A DNA stretch of 64,000 bases from NCBI RefSeq assembly GCF_028769735.1, contig NC_088200.1:73897894-73961893 (forward strand), read 5' to 3'. The notes under the pieces are model-generated. The model saw only the letters and a list, made by a program, of their open reading frames with translations. It made no database searches and had not been told where the DNA came from. The DNA comes from Zonotrichia leucophrys gambelii (Eukaryota; Chordata; Aves; Passeriformes; Passerellidae). Made by a program: the position numbers and the translations under genes. Positions 12,800 to 24,643 of this stretch are shown here, piece by piece (the stretch's first letter is position 1; every line of letters starts with the position of its first letter).

Positions 12800-14130
12800 G
12801 GTGCCTTTGGTCCTGCATGGTAGGGAAAGCATCCCCAAGAGGATCCTGGTGGCATCCCTGCCCTCCCTGCTGCCTGTGGCCTTGCTGCTGCCCAGGAGAT
12901 GGAAATTGCCTTTATTGCCCCTGGATGAACAGCACTGCCTTTTTCTCTGTCTCACAGCCATTCAGGTTTCCAAACTTCTGCAAGAAGAAGCAGTAAAATA
13001 AGACATAAAGTCAAGACACTGCTGTTTTATTCCCCGAGCAATGCCAAAAGAGCTAAAAAAAGCATCATAAATATCTGCCTGCAAATGAGAAGACTGCTGT
13101 GCTCAATGCCAGTTTTATGATGCCAAGGTGAAGCTGGTTTAAGTCACTCCTATAACTTACACAGGCATGGCACAGACTTTGATGCTCATTATTTTTTCAC
13201 TCCAGCAAAAGTTATAATCCTGAAAGTGTGGATCCACTTTCTTTTCCTATCTTTTCTTGGAAATAAGCATATTATGTAAGAGTTCTCAAAAACAAGGTGC
13301 AGGAGAAAATCCGGGCTTATTTCACCTGTAACATTTACTAAATTTTCTGAGCTGTTTTGTGTCTTAAGGCTAGCACTGCCTAACATATAAATTATACTCC
13401 CATAAATACATGAGGAAAAACATTTTCCTTATTGGAAATGTGTGTTTATTTTATGGAGAGGTGTTTACTCAGTGTCAAGGAGATGAAGATTTGAGCTTTG
13501 TGAGCTCAGAATGAACTTCCCACTGCCTGCTGTGGGGGCAGAACAGGGTCCTGGCCCAGCTGGAGCACCCAGCTGCTACTTTCTTTCACAAAAAAATAGT
13601 AGAAAATGGACAACTGAAGAAGACAGTTGCTTTTTACGATATAAATAAACTCACTGGGTATAATAAATATATAATATAATAAATCTGGAAATATGGAATA
13701 TTTCACTTATCTTGACAGCTTTGAGGACTAAGATTTCCAACAGGAAGTTATCACTGGTCATGAGGCAGTGTGATTACCAGCACATTGAATGTAAGTAGCC
13801 CATGCTCTAAAACAAACTAAGTTTCATTTTATACATATATATGTATGTATGTAGGCACTTAGCCCACTGAACAGCATCAGCTGGTTCTCTTTCAGTGAAG
13901 GCAAATGCAGCATTAATAAGTGATGAAGAAAGAGATTTCTATCCTGGTGGACAGAACTTGCAAGATGGACGGCCTGCAGGATGGGCTTTGGAAAATCAGT
14001 TTAATTTTCCCAGCCCCTTTATCTTTGAGTGATGGATTAAGAAATAAAGTTCATTTGTAAAATGCCTTGCAGTATTGATTAGTAGTCCTGCTGTAAAATG
14101 CACCATGATAAAGATGGTGTGCTGTTTTCT

Positions 14131-14217
14131 GGGGGGGGGTTTGTTTGTTTGTTCTCTGTTCTGGGGTTTTTTTTTGGGGGGGGTTGTTTGTTTTGGTTTG
14201 GTTTGGGGTTTTTTTTG
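14131..14217 (+). repeat. G/T-rich low-complexity tract with four long G runs
   Basis: G runs at 14131-14139, 14163-14166, 14176-14183 and 14205-14208, separated by TTTG and T tracts. The four runs fit a loose G-quadruplex pattern. Confidence 0.7.
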
Positions 14218-14845
14218 AGTAGGAAAATCATAATAATTTTGATTCCAAATAATGCTGCCCATTTTAAAGAGTATTTAAAAGCTTTTTTCCCCCCTCAATC
14301 TCTACAAAACCATCATTTTGAAATTCCTCTCCCCTTAAAGCAGGCGATCAGAGTGCTTTGCACATGAAGGATACTATTGACATATTCGGCAGGATATTTT
14401 TAGCATGGTGGGAAAAATAAAATCTTGGGAAAGGTCAGCTCTTTCAGTGTGCTAATTAAATTTCTGCGGAAGGAGGTTTTGTCACGATGGTGACACGCGG
14501 GCTGGCGGGGACGTCAGGCAGCAGCCTGCAGCAAGCAGCCAGGCTCAGAGGGGCTGGCAGGGCTGGACCTGCACGCCTGGCACATCACCCCTGAGTCAGA
14601 CAGCGCCAGATCTCCCTCCCTGGTGTTTTCAGTGAAGCAGGGATCTCGCAAAAGGAGGCTTCCCGTTGGTTAATGGCAGCTCCGAGCATCCTCTCAGGGA
14701 GCAGGATGGGGGAAGGTGTTGGAACCCAGGGCATCCCTCTGGCTGTCCTGGGTGGCTCCAGCCCCTGCCAGGGGGCTCAGAGACCTTGGCACAAAGCCCA
14801 AGACACCTGTGACTTTGATTTGACCCATGGAGCAAATTACCACCT

Positions 14846-15304
14846 TGGTACGAAGAATTACAAGTCAGGAGATTTTAAGTAGAATAATAGGTAGTTTGTC
14901 AAGGGGTGAAAAAGTAGAATTTGGGGGTTTTTAGAATGGGGGCTTTGGGTACCAAGATGGAGGGATTTGGGTGTGCCTTGTCCTTCTCTCTCCTTTTTCC
15001 TAGGCTCCATCTTCTGGGTGATGCTGGCACTTTTGGATTGGTTTAAGGTAGGAACACACTGTCTAACATAGGTGATAGGTATTGGGAAATTATTGTAAAT
15101 AATGTACACATGGTTTTTAATATAAAAAGACAACACCACCCTGAAGGCAGGCAGTGTGCCAAGGACTAACCTGCTGAACGGACCTCAGCAGGCCAGGGAA
15201 AGAATGTTATATATAAGAGAAAATAAACAACCTTGAAAACCACAGCTGAAGAATTCTGACTCCTTCTTTGACTACCAGGCTGGGGAAAGAGACTTTCTAA
15301 AGCA
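14846..15304 (+). mobile_element. Solo LTR of an ERVK-like endogenous retrovirus, sense, ~459 bp
   Basis: It starts TGGTACGAAGAATTACAAG and contains gtaccaagatggagg, tggattggtttaaggtagga, gtaaataatgtacacatgg and ttaatataaaaagac. A TATATAAGAG/AATAAA region lies near 15208-15227, and it ends near ggggaaagagactttctaa. This is a songbird LTR family that I recognise from memory. The AATAAA at 15222-15227 gives the + orientation. A target-site duplication is not clear, so the ends are approximate. No internal retroviral genes adjoin. Confidence 0.7.
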
Positions 15305-15431
15305 TCTTGGGGTCGCTCTGACTAGCAGAGATTCTGAGACTAAGGGAGGGATGGGGGCAAGGTGGGTGAAGGAAGGTGAAACTCTGCTGTCTTGTCTGCA
15401 CTTCTAACCCAGCCTGGGATAAAAACCCCGA

Positions 15432-15655
15432 GGATTCAAACTGGAGAAAAGCAGGAGATTTTCTACAATGAGAGTGGTGAGGCACTGGCATGGGAGTGCC
15501 AGTGGAGCTGTGCATATCCCATCTCTGGAAATGCTGCAGGCCAGGCTGGATAGGGCTTTGACCAACCTGATCTAGGGGAAGATGCCCCTGCCAGTGGCAA
15601 CTGGATGGTCTTTAAGGTCCCTTCCAACCCAAACCATTCCATGATTCTATGATTT
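15432..15655 (+). mobile_element. CR1 LINE 3' end, sense (in duplicated block, copy A)
   Basis: gagtggtgaggcactggca, gcaggccaggctggataggg, ctttgaccaacctgatctag, ggatggtctttaaggtccct and tccaacccaaaccattccat lead into a short ATTCTATGATT tail. The tail ends at about 15655. Confidence 0.92.
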
Positions 15656-15995
15656 TGGAGGAGGGATTCAAATCTAAGGTCACTTCAAAACCAAAATGAT
15701 GCCAGCATGACCGCAGGCAGAGTTGGGACTTGACACATCTTGGTATCAGCAAAGTGCTCCGTAGAGCCTGGAGTTTCAAAGCTCTGAACAGTGGTGATTA
15801 TTGCTTGTCAGTAAACAGCCACCTTCTGCTCCCTTCATGGGGCAAAACCAACTTGCTCCAGTGAAAAAATTAAGAACATGCTAAGCAAGATATTTCAAAT
15901 AACTAAGCTTTTTGAAAACTGACTTTCAATGGATACGGAGAATGAAAACTGCTTTGTGTTTTCTGTGGTAACTCACTGTCTGGACAAGACAAGGC
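15432..15995 (+). repeat. Duplicated block, copy A
   Basis: The CR1 end plus about 340 bases downstream recur at 22735-23560 in the same orientation. Shared phrases outside CR1 include gtgattattgcttgtcagta (gtgattgttgtttgtcagta in copy B) and caaaaccaacttgctccagt (identical). By eye about nine bases in ten agree over the best 115-base stretch. Copy A lacks about 210 bases present in copy B. Confidence 0.85.
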
Positions 15996-16240
15996 ACAGA
16001 ATACCTGCATCAGGAGATGATTTATGTCCTTCAGGAGAGCAAGAGGAGCAGCCTGGCAGCAAAGCCAGTGGCTCCACAGTCACCTGCACTTTGACAGGTC
16101 CTCCCAGGCTCTGGACCCCTGTCTGCACCTGCCAGGACATAAGGAATGCCATCAATTTCCCTCAAAGCACTGACAGAGGAGGACGCTCCTGCAAGATGAG
16201 CTGCCACAACAGGCACAGATGGAAAGTGGGAAGGCGTCAA

Positions 16241-16720
16241 TGTCAGACCTACACGGAGGTAAAAGGCTTGGAATTAGCACACAGGACAAGATTCCACTGA
16301 GCAGCCTTGTGGAAAAAGCAGGGAGGGAGCAAGAGGAAGATGCCAGGCCTGGTGAGGCAGATCTGGGTAACTCACTCAGACAAAAATTCCCTCCATGACA
16401 AACTGTGGGACAGGAAGCAACAGTTTAGACATATTCCATCACAAGCTGTGGGAGCAGCTCATATGGTTCATGGATACCTTGGAATTGGTCTGTATAAAAG
16501 TGGCACCTCCAGTAGAACACTCAAGGACTCCCTCCACTGAGCAGAGCAAGAGGGGCCAGCAGGACACCACAGAAACCTGTGTGGTGGTGACTAACTAATT
16601 AATCTGTCTCTCTCCCTCTTTCTCTCCCCCTCTGTCCCTTTCTCTACCTACATTTACTGATAAATAAAATCCATACTATTGTCTCCAACCTATGGTCCTG
16701 TTTGCACCTTAATTCTGACA
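16241..16720 (+). mobile_element. Putative solo LTR, 480 bp, sense
   Basis: Terminal inverted repeats TGTCAGA (16241) and TCTGACA (ending 16720) enclose a TATAAAAG box at 16493-16500 and an AATAAA at 16663-16668, which is the layout expected of an LTR. I do not recognise the family, and no clean target-site duplication is visible, so this is an inference from structure. Confidence 0.45.
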
Positions 16721-18058
16721 GAGTCATATTTTAATAATCAGATCCTAACACTGTTCCAGAAGTGGGATCCTCAAGTTATTCCAGGGATTTATAACAGCAT
16801 AGCAGCACCCTTGTCATGCAGGATGCCTTTCCCAGCTTGCCACCCCTGCACCCACCAGAGATTGCTGCCTCATTCATCCCCCAGCCCTGCTGTGGCCACT
16901 GGAGCCAGCACATCTCCATCCACCACTCCTGGCCAGGCATGGGCAGAGACTTATTTTTCCAAACATGTTCACTGATCTCCTGCAGGGCTCTGTGGTAGTT
17001 CAGCAGAACCTTCGTGGCTGGAGACAGTTTTGGTTGGTTACCAGCTGATGGCACAGGAGCTGCTCACCCTCCCAGCCGAGTCACTGTCACTTCCCAGCAA
17101 GTGTGAACCCGTCTTCACGCTCCCACAGGCAGACAGGGCAAGTTGCCTGCGTTGCTTCTGTTCAGTGGGGGATCCATCCTCCAGGGTGGAACTGTCACCG
17201 TCTTTCAAGACTGAGATTTTAATAAAGAAAAAAATTCTGCACAAAGCGTCTTAACTCTGAGCTGAATGACTGCTTTGAGCAGAGCAATTAAGAAGATGAA
17301 AGGGGGGAGGGTGTCCCTGTGCATGGTGTTGTCATGTGCTTCAGGAGAGCTCCTGGGGTGGGTGTGATGGATCCATGAGCAAATAAGTCTGTGCAAGAAG
17401 ATCAATAGAGTTAAACCTGGGTGCTGCAGTCCTGGGCCCAGCAATGGGAGGTTGTGGCAATGGGATCCCAGATGAATTTGCTGGGGCTTCATTTGGGAAG
17501 ATTATATTTAGGATCATTAACTGCCTATGAAATCCTTGAACGCATTGTGTTTAAATTCAGATTAATTGCTCCAATCTGCAGTTAATTTCAGAGCTGCTGT
17601 CAGCGCGTTCTCACTGACAGAGACATTAAGGAGGCTTCTGAATAAAATGTCTGTGGCTGAGCTTTTGCCCCACAAATGAGTGAGCAATGCTCCCAGCATC
17701 ACGTCATTGGCCTCTGCCCCATTTTCCGCAGTCTTTTCAGGTTGGATGTGCAGAGGAATAGCAGCCCAGCATTTCTGAGAATGCTTCATGGCAGAGATAA
17801 TTACATGGTGAAATGCAAACTAACAAGCTGCATCTACTTAGTATTAAGGATTAATGATCTCAGCTTTAGTCTTTGCTCCCCTGCAGGGTGGCACATCTCA
17901 TGAAAATCATGCTTCAATAAATACAAAAATTGTGGTGTGCAGCCTATGCAGAGTGTATGTATAGAAATAAGATTCTTACTCTTCCAAGCCATCATCAGAA
18001 GCTGGGCCTAATGTTCTGCAGCCTCACTTGCCTGAGGCAAAACAAAGATGCAGAGTAA
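16721..18058. other. Intergenic, no gene recognised
   Basis: Non-coding sequence without recognisable repeats. The stretch 17560-17660 is of mixed composition with few repeats and could be conserved, but this cannot be judged without an alignment. Confidence 0.5.
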
Positions 18059-18480
18059 AGAATCATGTCATCACAGCATGGTTTGTGTTGGAAGGGACTA
18101 CAGAGAATAACCAGTCCCACCCCTGCCACAGGCAAGGGACACCTTCCAATAAACCAGGCTTCTCCAAAGCCTCATCCAGCCTGGCTTTGAACACTTCCAG
18201 GGACAGCACAGCCACAGCTTCTCTGGGAAACCTGTTCCAGTGTTTCATCACTCCCACAGTCAAGACTTTCTTCCCAATATCTAACCTAACCCTGTCTTCT
18301 GTCAGTTTAAAGCCATTCTTCCTTGTCCTTCCACTCCAGAATCTTGTTCAAAGTCCCCCTTCCAGCTCCTTTAGGCACTGGAAGGGACTCTAAGATCTCC
18401 TCAGAGCTTTTTCTTCTCCAGGCTTCTTCTCCCCAGCTCTCTCAGCCATCACCAGACTCGCTGTCCTCTGTGACACAAAC
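18059..18480 (-). mobile_element. CR1 LINE 3' region, antisense
   Basis: agaatcatgtcatcacag, gtttgtgttggaagggacta, ctcatccagcctggctttga, cttctctgggaaacctgttc, ttcttcccaatatctaacct and ttcttctccaggcttcttct follow antisense CR1 order. Confidence 0.93.
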
Positions 18481-21400
18481 CCTGCTCTGCTCTCTGCTCT
18501 CTAGAATTATTTATCCCCTTTTCCAAGCTGCCTTCACCAGCCCTTTCTCACTGTTCTTTGTGTGTATTTCAGATGGTGAGATGATGAACACTGTGGAGCA
18601 CACCACACACCCAGTGCTTTCCTCTTAAGTCCTTCCCCACATTTTATAGCCAAGTTGTGGTGTTTCACCCACCCATGGCTGGGACCAGCTGTCTCTGGAG
18701 CTTCCCTTTGAACCAGAAAATACTGAATAGCCTGTCTGCTGGCTCTTTTGCTCTCATTGGCATCCATTTCCCAGCCACCTGCTGATGGCGGGCTCCTCTG
18801 GAGCACCCTGGAACATGCTGGATAAGGGCAGGAGGCAGCAAGCTCAAATGGCACACAGAGGCTGAGATTTGGCTGGTCAGCCTGCTTCAGTCTGGCTCAG
18901 TTTGTCTTCACATCCAGGTTTTCAGCTTTCCCCAAAGCTACACTACAAGGGGAATGCTACAGAAGGGAAAATGTGGTTTAATAGAGCATGTGCAACACGG
19001 GTTATGAAAACATCTGCCATCCCCATGGAGTTTCTGGTGCATCCCACATTGCCTCTGGCAGGCAATGTGTGTGTAAAGGCTGCTCAGGTTATCATCTCCC
19101 ACAACCAGAGGATGGAGATCCTGTCCCTCACTCAGTTTATATTTCAATTTAAAGAGATTTGACACTTCAAAGCAAGCCTCAGCCTCCGTGTGGGGTGGTT
19201 TGTGTCAGACACTTCCCAGAGACAGCATATCCATCAGTGTTCCCACACAGCTGTGTGCTGGAAAAAGCCCTTCAGAGTGTTAGCTAGGGCCAGAAATGCA
19301 ACCAAACCCTTCAGGTAGGGTTTTGCATTTGGATTTTTTTGTAGAAGCTACTTAAAAACACTGTTCTTTCTCACCTCCCTTTAGTAGCTACTGCATGGTG
19401 CATTTCATTTCCCTGAGTGTGGCCCTGAAGTGCCCCCATGGCAGAGTGTGCATGCATCCAACTGGCAGAGCTTCCCTCCGCCAGCTCTGCGGGAAATGGT
19501 ACAAGCTCTCAGACGTACTGACACATCCAGCTTAATCATCTTAAGCCTGTCTGAGCAGGAAAGAACCCCAGGTGGGATAAAAGAAAAAAACCCAATATTT
19601 CCGTGTGCAGAGAAAGAAGGGTTGATACAGGCATGAAGCACCAGATCTGCCTGCGATGCCAGATTTTGGGTTCCCTAAATGAAGACCTACAGCAGAAATG
19701 GATCCCTTCTCTCCTGGAGCACAAACCACCTTGTCAGGCTGGCTCCCCAGCCAGGATATCTGTATTCTGGAAATATGCTGAAGGTTTCTTATTATGTCGT
19801 TTCTGTGGCTGGTTGTGTGAGTAAATCTTGTAGTCAGGCGAAGCGTGAATAGTTTGGCACATATAATTTACTCAATGTATTCAGATGTGGTGCCCTGAAT
19901 ACTAAGCACTGCTCTCCCATCAGTGAAAAAGAGTGATTTTAACTGTTGGGGGCTTTTTTTTTTCTCTTTCTTGGCAATCAGAGGGGGTTATATGTAAATC
20001 CTGCACTTGCGTGTATGTTTCAAATAAATAGATCTGGGTTCGTTTTTTTTGTTGTTTTTTTATTTTAGGAAAAGAAATTATCCAGACTTGCAGTGGCACA
20101 ACTGGTCTGTTGAGTCAGACTCCAAGGGGAAATATGGGATGAAGAAAGAAGGCAGGTCTGGACTAAAATGGAAGGGTAGTCTCTTAAGAAGGCTGGAGGA
20201 AGCATGCCCTGTGCTCCCAGCGCTTGGAGGCAGGACATCCAAGCTTTTTCCAGTCCCTGGAAGGCAGCGCCCATGCCCAGCACTGTTAGCCACCATCAGT
20301 GACTTCAGAAAGGTTCTGCTCCCATGGCCATATGTGGCAGCACTTCTGCTCCCTGTCCCTGGGGAACAACTGGAAACACATCTGTGCATCGTGCTGACAA
20401 GTGTAGGGTGTTTACTATGCAGAAAGCTTCCCTTCTATTTTATCTTTTTTTTGTTCTTGCCTTTTTCTTCTTTTTTTTTTTTTTTTAATTGGAGAGCACT
20501 GTAACAGTGAGCAGCTATTATGGCACAGCCTGTCAGCTGTAGTGCTGGCAGGTGGGTATCTGCAGGTTGTGTCTTGGGCTTGCTGATAGGGACCTTACAC
20601 AAATAATATCTCCTGCCTTCATCAGTCCCTCTGAACCAGCCTGTCAGCTCAGGAGACAGGGAACAAGGCTCAAGCTTGATTGCAAGCCTGCAGCTCCCTG
20701 CTGGGGAGCTGAGAGGACGGGAATCAAACCCTGGGGCTGATTTCTAATTGGTAAGATAAGAAGACGTTTTAAATGAGATAGCTGCAATTAGGATGAGAGG
20801 CACTACAGAGATCAAGAGAAATGCTTCTTCATAAGAACAAGCTGTTGCTTCTCTCAAGGGGAGCAAGCAGGGGAAAGGTAGCCTGCCTGAAATGGGTTAG
20901 CTGCAGCAATTAGGCAGGAGACTCAGTAGACAGAAAGAAATATCTTCCTTCAAGCTTGCAACTGATTTCAAAGGAATCAGGGCTCATTGGAAAATAAATT
21001 ACTGTTATTAATCTGATGGCTTAGCTTGGTTACTTTGCTCTTACCTTCATGTTGGGAACATTATTTTTAATTACTTCTATAATTTTTAAGCATGCATGGA
21101 GGAGCATGGGGCTACTGCAATGTTTGAGAAGAATGAGATAATATTTATGAATCCATCAGGGGAAGTTAATGGTCTGCCAGGCCAGCGGTGCCCATGGGGC
21201 AGTGGAGATGTTGGCAGTGACCCCATGTCCTATGGAAAGTGACCGCTACTGGCTTATTCCTTCATTCACACCTTTCCTTTCAAAAAGCCATCAGTCAGCT
21301 CTGAAGCCAGAAGGGCTCAGATATGCTGTTTACCCCTTGAAACAGGGCAAGGAGGACAACTGCAAACTACTCAGCAGTGGCAGATGACAACTGAGATCAG

Positions 21401-22734
21401 AGCTAACACTAAAATTCGTGGTAAACACACCTCCCTGAAGAAGTGACAGAAGGTATCCTCCACTACCACGATGTGCTTACCACAAATCTCTCTTCACCTT
21501 CTCTATTTTCTTCAGTGCTCTTTTTAGTCTTCCATATTTAACACAGTCTGCAGGTTTCTGATACCTATAATTTTCGGGTGCCACTTCAGTTATGACACAG
21601 TTTAGATGTGACCTGTTCATCCACAGGAAGCTGGAGATAAAATTTCAGTCATTTCAAGAACACTGCTTGAGCATATGCTGAATGCAGAGCAGCTGACTTT
21701 TCCCTAAAAGTTACTTACAAGCAGCACTAATTATCTTATTTTTCTGAAATTTTACAAGTGGCGTCAGTGCTTAAAAAAAAACATCAAGACAGTCTGGAGA
21801 ATAAGGTTTTGCTGGAAATGTTGAGCAGACCTCAGAGCTGTAGATGATAAGGTCACAGCAAAAGGGAGCTCAGAAACTGAATTTCTTCTGACAGCCCTCC
21901 TGGAGCAGCAATGCTGAGTACCAGAGAGAAGCAGAGGTTTCCATATCTAAAAATAAATTGAAACAAGAGCATCTTGTGGCCTGCTCAGTGGCACAGAGCA
22001 GCAGCAGCAGCTGTGGCACTTCCCTCCGTCTCCCCAAGGCTCCAACTGGGAGGATTCGGGCCACTGCCTTTTGTATATTGTTTAAATCCAAGCACTCCAA
22101 ACAAGCAGCCAACAAGTGTTTTGACATGAAAAACTTGCCTTTAGGGCTTCTGCTTTTTCTCATGTAATTTTTTTTCTCTTTTTCTTTTTTTTTTTAAAAT
22201 CCTTCCTGCCTGCCTGTGCCTTGTGCTGCAGCCACCTTATTAGCACAGCAGAAAAGCAGCCAGAGGTAGTCTTGATTCTCATCTATTTCAGATCAAAGGG
22301 AAGAGAAAAACAGGGCAGAACCAGCATTTCCCTGACAGAGCACAATGGATCCTTAAAAATGAAAAAAGAAAAGATCAGGATCAAGCACTTCTTTATGTCA
22401 CAGGAGTGCATCAGATAAAAATGGGTTCAGAGAGCCCCAAATGCCTTGAGCAGAGACCTCTGTCCCTGTGCTGCCCTGGCCCTTTGCTGCAACCAGCAGC
22501 AGACCTGGGGGCATTGTGGGGCAGGTGAGGGGCCACACATCCCCAAAAACCTGCTGACGCCCTTGCTGCTGTGTTCCAAGGGTCTCTGTGCTCTTCTCAG
22601 GCCGTGAACCCACACATGTGGGCAGGCCCTGGAGCCACACTAGGCAAAACCAGGCAGGGCTGCTGTCAAAGCAACACAGCAATGGATTTCCCTGGTTTTA
22701 GATAAAAACTTGGTTTAAGAGGAATAAACATTTG
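18481..22734. other. Intergenic, no gene recognised
   Basis: Non-coding sequence with T-rich tracts (19957-19967, 20043-20067, 20440-20487, 22167-22196). A 151-codon open frame at 20049-20504 runs into a T-tract-coded Phe run and has no recognisable domain. Confidence 0.55.
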
Positions 22735-22990
22735 AGGAAATTCTTCAGTGTAATGGTGGTGCTTCACTGGCACAGGTTTCCAGAAGAGCTTCACTGGCAC
22801 AGGTTTCCAGAAGAGCTGTGCATTCTCCATCTCTGGGAATGCTGCAGGCCAGGCTGGACAGGGCTCTGACCAACCTGGTCTAGGGAAAGATGTCCCTGCC
22901 CGTGGCAGACAGAGTAGAACTGGATGGTCTTTAAGGTCCCTTCCAACACAAACCATTCCATGATTCTATGATTTTATGACTCCGTTATTC
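22735..22990 (+). mobile_element. CR1 LINE 3' end, sense (in duplicated block, copy B)
   Basis: gaaattcttcagtgtaatgg, gcaggccaggctggacaggg, ctctgaccaacctggtctag and ggatggtctttaaggtccct, then an extended ATTCTATGATTTTATGA tail. A 27-bp unit is duplicated in tandem at 22761-22814. Confidence 0.93.
22761..22814 (+). repeat. 27-bp perfect tandem duplication
   Basis: gcttcactggcacaggtttc... occurs at 22761-22787 and 22788-22814 with no difference between the units. It is inside the CR1 end and absent from copy A. Confidence 0.95.
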
Positions 22991-23217
22991 TATGATTCAG
23001 TGTTTCAATGCTTCTTTAATTCTGTGGTTTTATGATTTTGGAGGGGGAATTCAAATTTAAGGTCACATTTTCACCGAAATTATGCCAACATGATCAGAGA
23101 TGGGACTTGACATGTCTGCATTATTTTACCTCTGCCCTCAGCATAGTTTGAAGAGGATTTTGAAGGAAATCCTAGAAAATAGATTTCAGTAGACACCAAC
23201 AGTTTGCTGTTTGCTGG

Positions 23218-23323
23218 GGCTTTTTTTTAAACCAATATTGAATATATTGCTGCTGTGTTGGTGGATGTCTGGCTTTTTTTTAAACCAATATTGAATATAT
23301 TGCTGATGTGTTGGTTGACTCTT
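23218..23323 (+). repeat. 53-bp tandem duplication
   Basis: Two units, 23218-23270 and 23271-23323, each starting GGC, eight T, AAACCAATATTG. They differ only in the last third. Confidence 0.93.
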
Positions 23324-23560
23324 GATGGTATCATCAAAATGATGAGTAGAGCCTGGGATTTCAAAGCTCTGCACAGTGGTGATTGTTGTTTGTCAGTAAA
23401 CATCCACCTTCTGCTCCCTTCAGGGGGGCAAAACCAACTTGCTCCAGTGGAAAAATTAGGAGCTAACTAAGATATTTCAGTGCTTGAAAACTGGCTTCTA
23501 ATGGATATGAGGGATGAAACTGATTTTTTAAGTTAGCTCAGTGCCTGGATAAAGCACTAG

Positions 23561-24600
23561 CTTGTCCCCTGAGTGCTGAGATTTCATCTGTCTGGCTGCA
23601 TGGTCCCTGAAAAGTCATGGTATCTCCCTGTCCCTCCAGTTTCCCTCTCAACCAAAGAGAAATAACAATTCTGTTCCCTGTAAAGAGTAAGCTGATGAAT
23701 CATGCTGTCTTAGTGTTTTATCTCTTTGCTTGCCATTCTCCCAAAAGGAATTATGGGACAGTGTCAGAGTATGTATTAAAAAAACATTGGGATTTCTCCT
23801 CAAGATATTCTTAGCATTTGTAAAACCAGAACATATGTCATTGTTTATTCAGTTGAAAGAGATCTATGACTTTTGGCTTTCTTTCCAAACTAAAAGCTGG
23901 CACAGTGGTCCTAGCAATGCTGGTGAAACCTCATGTGTGAATAGATTTGGCAGTTTTGTTACCTTGAACCAGTGAGAAAATTCTGCTTAGCAGCTCTGTG
24001 CTTGTGCTTAGTCCTCTTCCATTGTTTGCACAAGCCAGTAGAAGAGGCAGGAAGGAGGACTGGCAGCCTCTCCCAGCTTTCCAAGGACCATCACTGCCCT
24101 GGATGTGCACCCAGAGAGATGGACACCATGGCATGGCACACAAGAACCTGATGGGCATGGAGCAGATAAATGAGATGCCAGCCTGCCTGCTTGGAACATC
24201 CATTGCTCTGCCAACCCAGATGGGGTTTTGTTCACAGAAGCAACCTGAAAAAAACCACCAAGATGCTGACACAGCACCTCTTAACCTTTGTCAGTTGAAG
24301 GAGGGAAGGCAAGGCAGGGCAAGAGAAAAGTAGCACATGGACAGAGGAGCAGATGCACAAGGGCCCCAAAATCCAGAAGGGGAGCTGGATACCATCAAAG
24401 CCAGAGAATTGCATCAGAGACAATCTCCTAAACCTACTAAAGCCCACAGAAGTCATTAGAAAACCATCAGGTGGCTGACACCATGTTCAATATTTCTTTT
24501 TCCTCCATTTTCCCCTACACTCCCTCCCTCCCAACCATTTTTTTTTAGCTCCAAGAAAAATATCAGCACAAAAGCTTCCACTCAGGAAACAGGGTGAGAA

Positions 24601-24643
<43 letters not shown>

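Larger units (their letters stand above)
8621..14845. other. Intergenic, no gene recognised; several low-complexity tracts
   Basis: Mostly AT-rich single-copy-looking sequence. It holds T/A tracts (9429-9455), A/C-rich tracts at 9850-9907 and 11196-11312, a perfect inverted repeat at 12767-12799, a short TATG microsatellite at 13833-13856 and a G/T-rich tract at 14131-14217. No coding gene is recognised. Confidence 0.55.
22735..23560 (+). repeat. Duplicated block, copy B
   Basis: Second copy of the block at 15432-15995, same orientation, about 7.3 kb downstream. It carries roughly 210 extra bases (about 23115-23326), which include a 53-bp tandem repeat. Confidence 0.85.

Noticed and set aside
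20049..20504. 151-codon open frame
   Set aside because: It ends in a Phe-rich stretch coded by T tracts; no domain, and a 103-codon open frame lies on the opposite strand.
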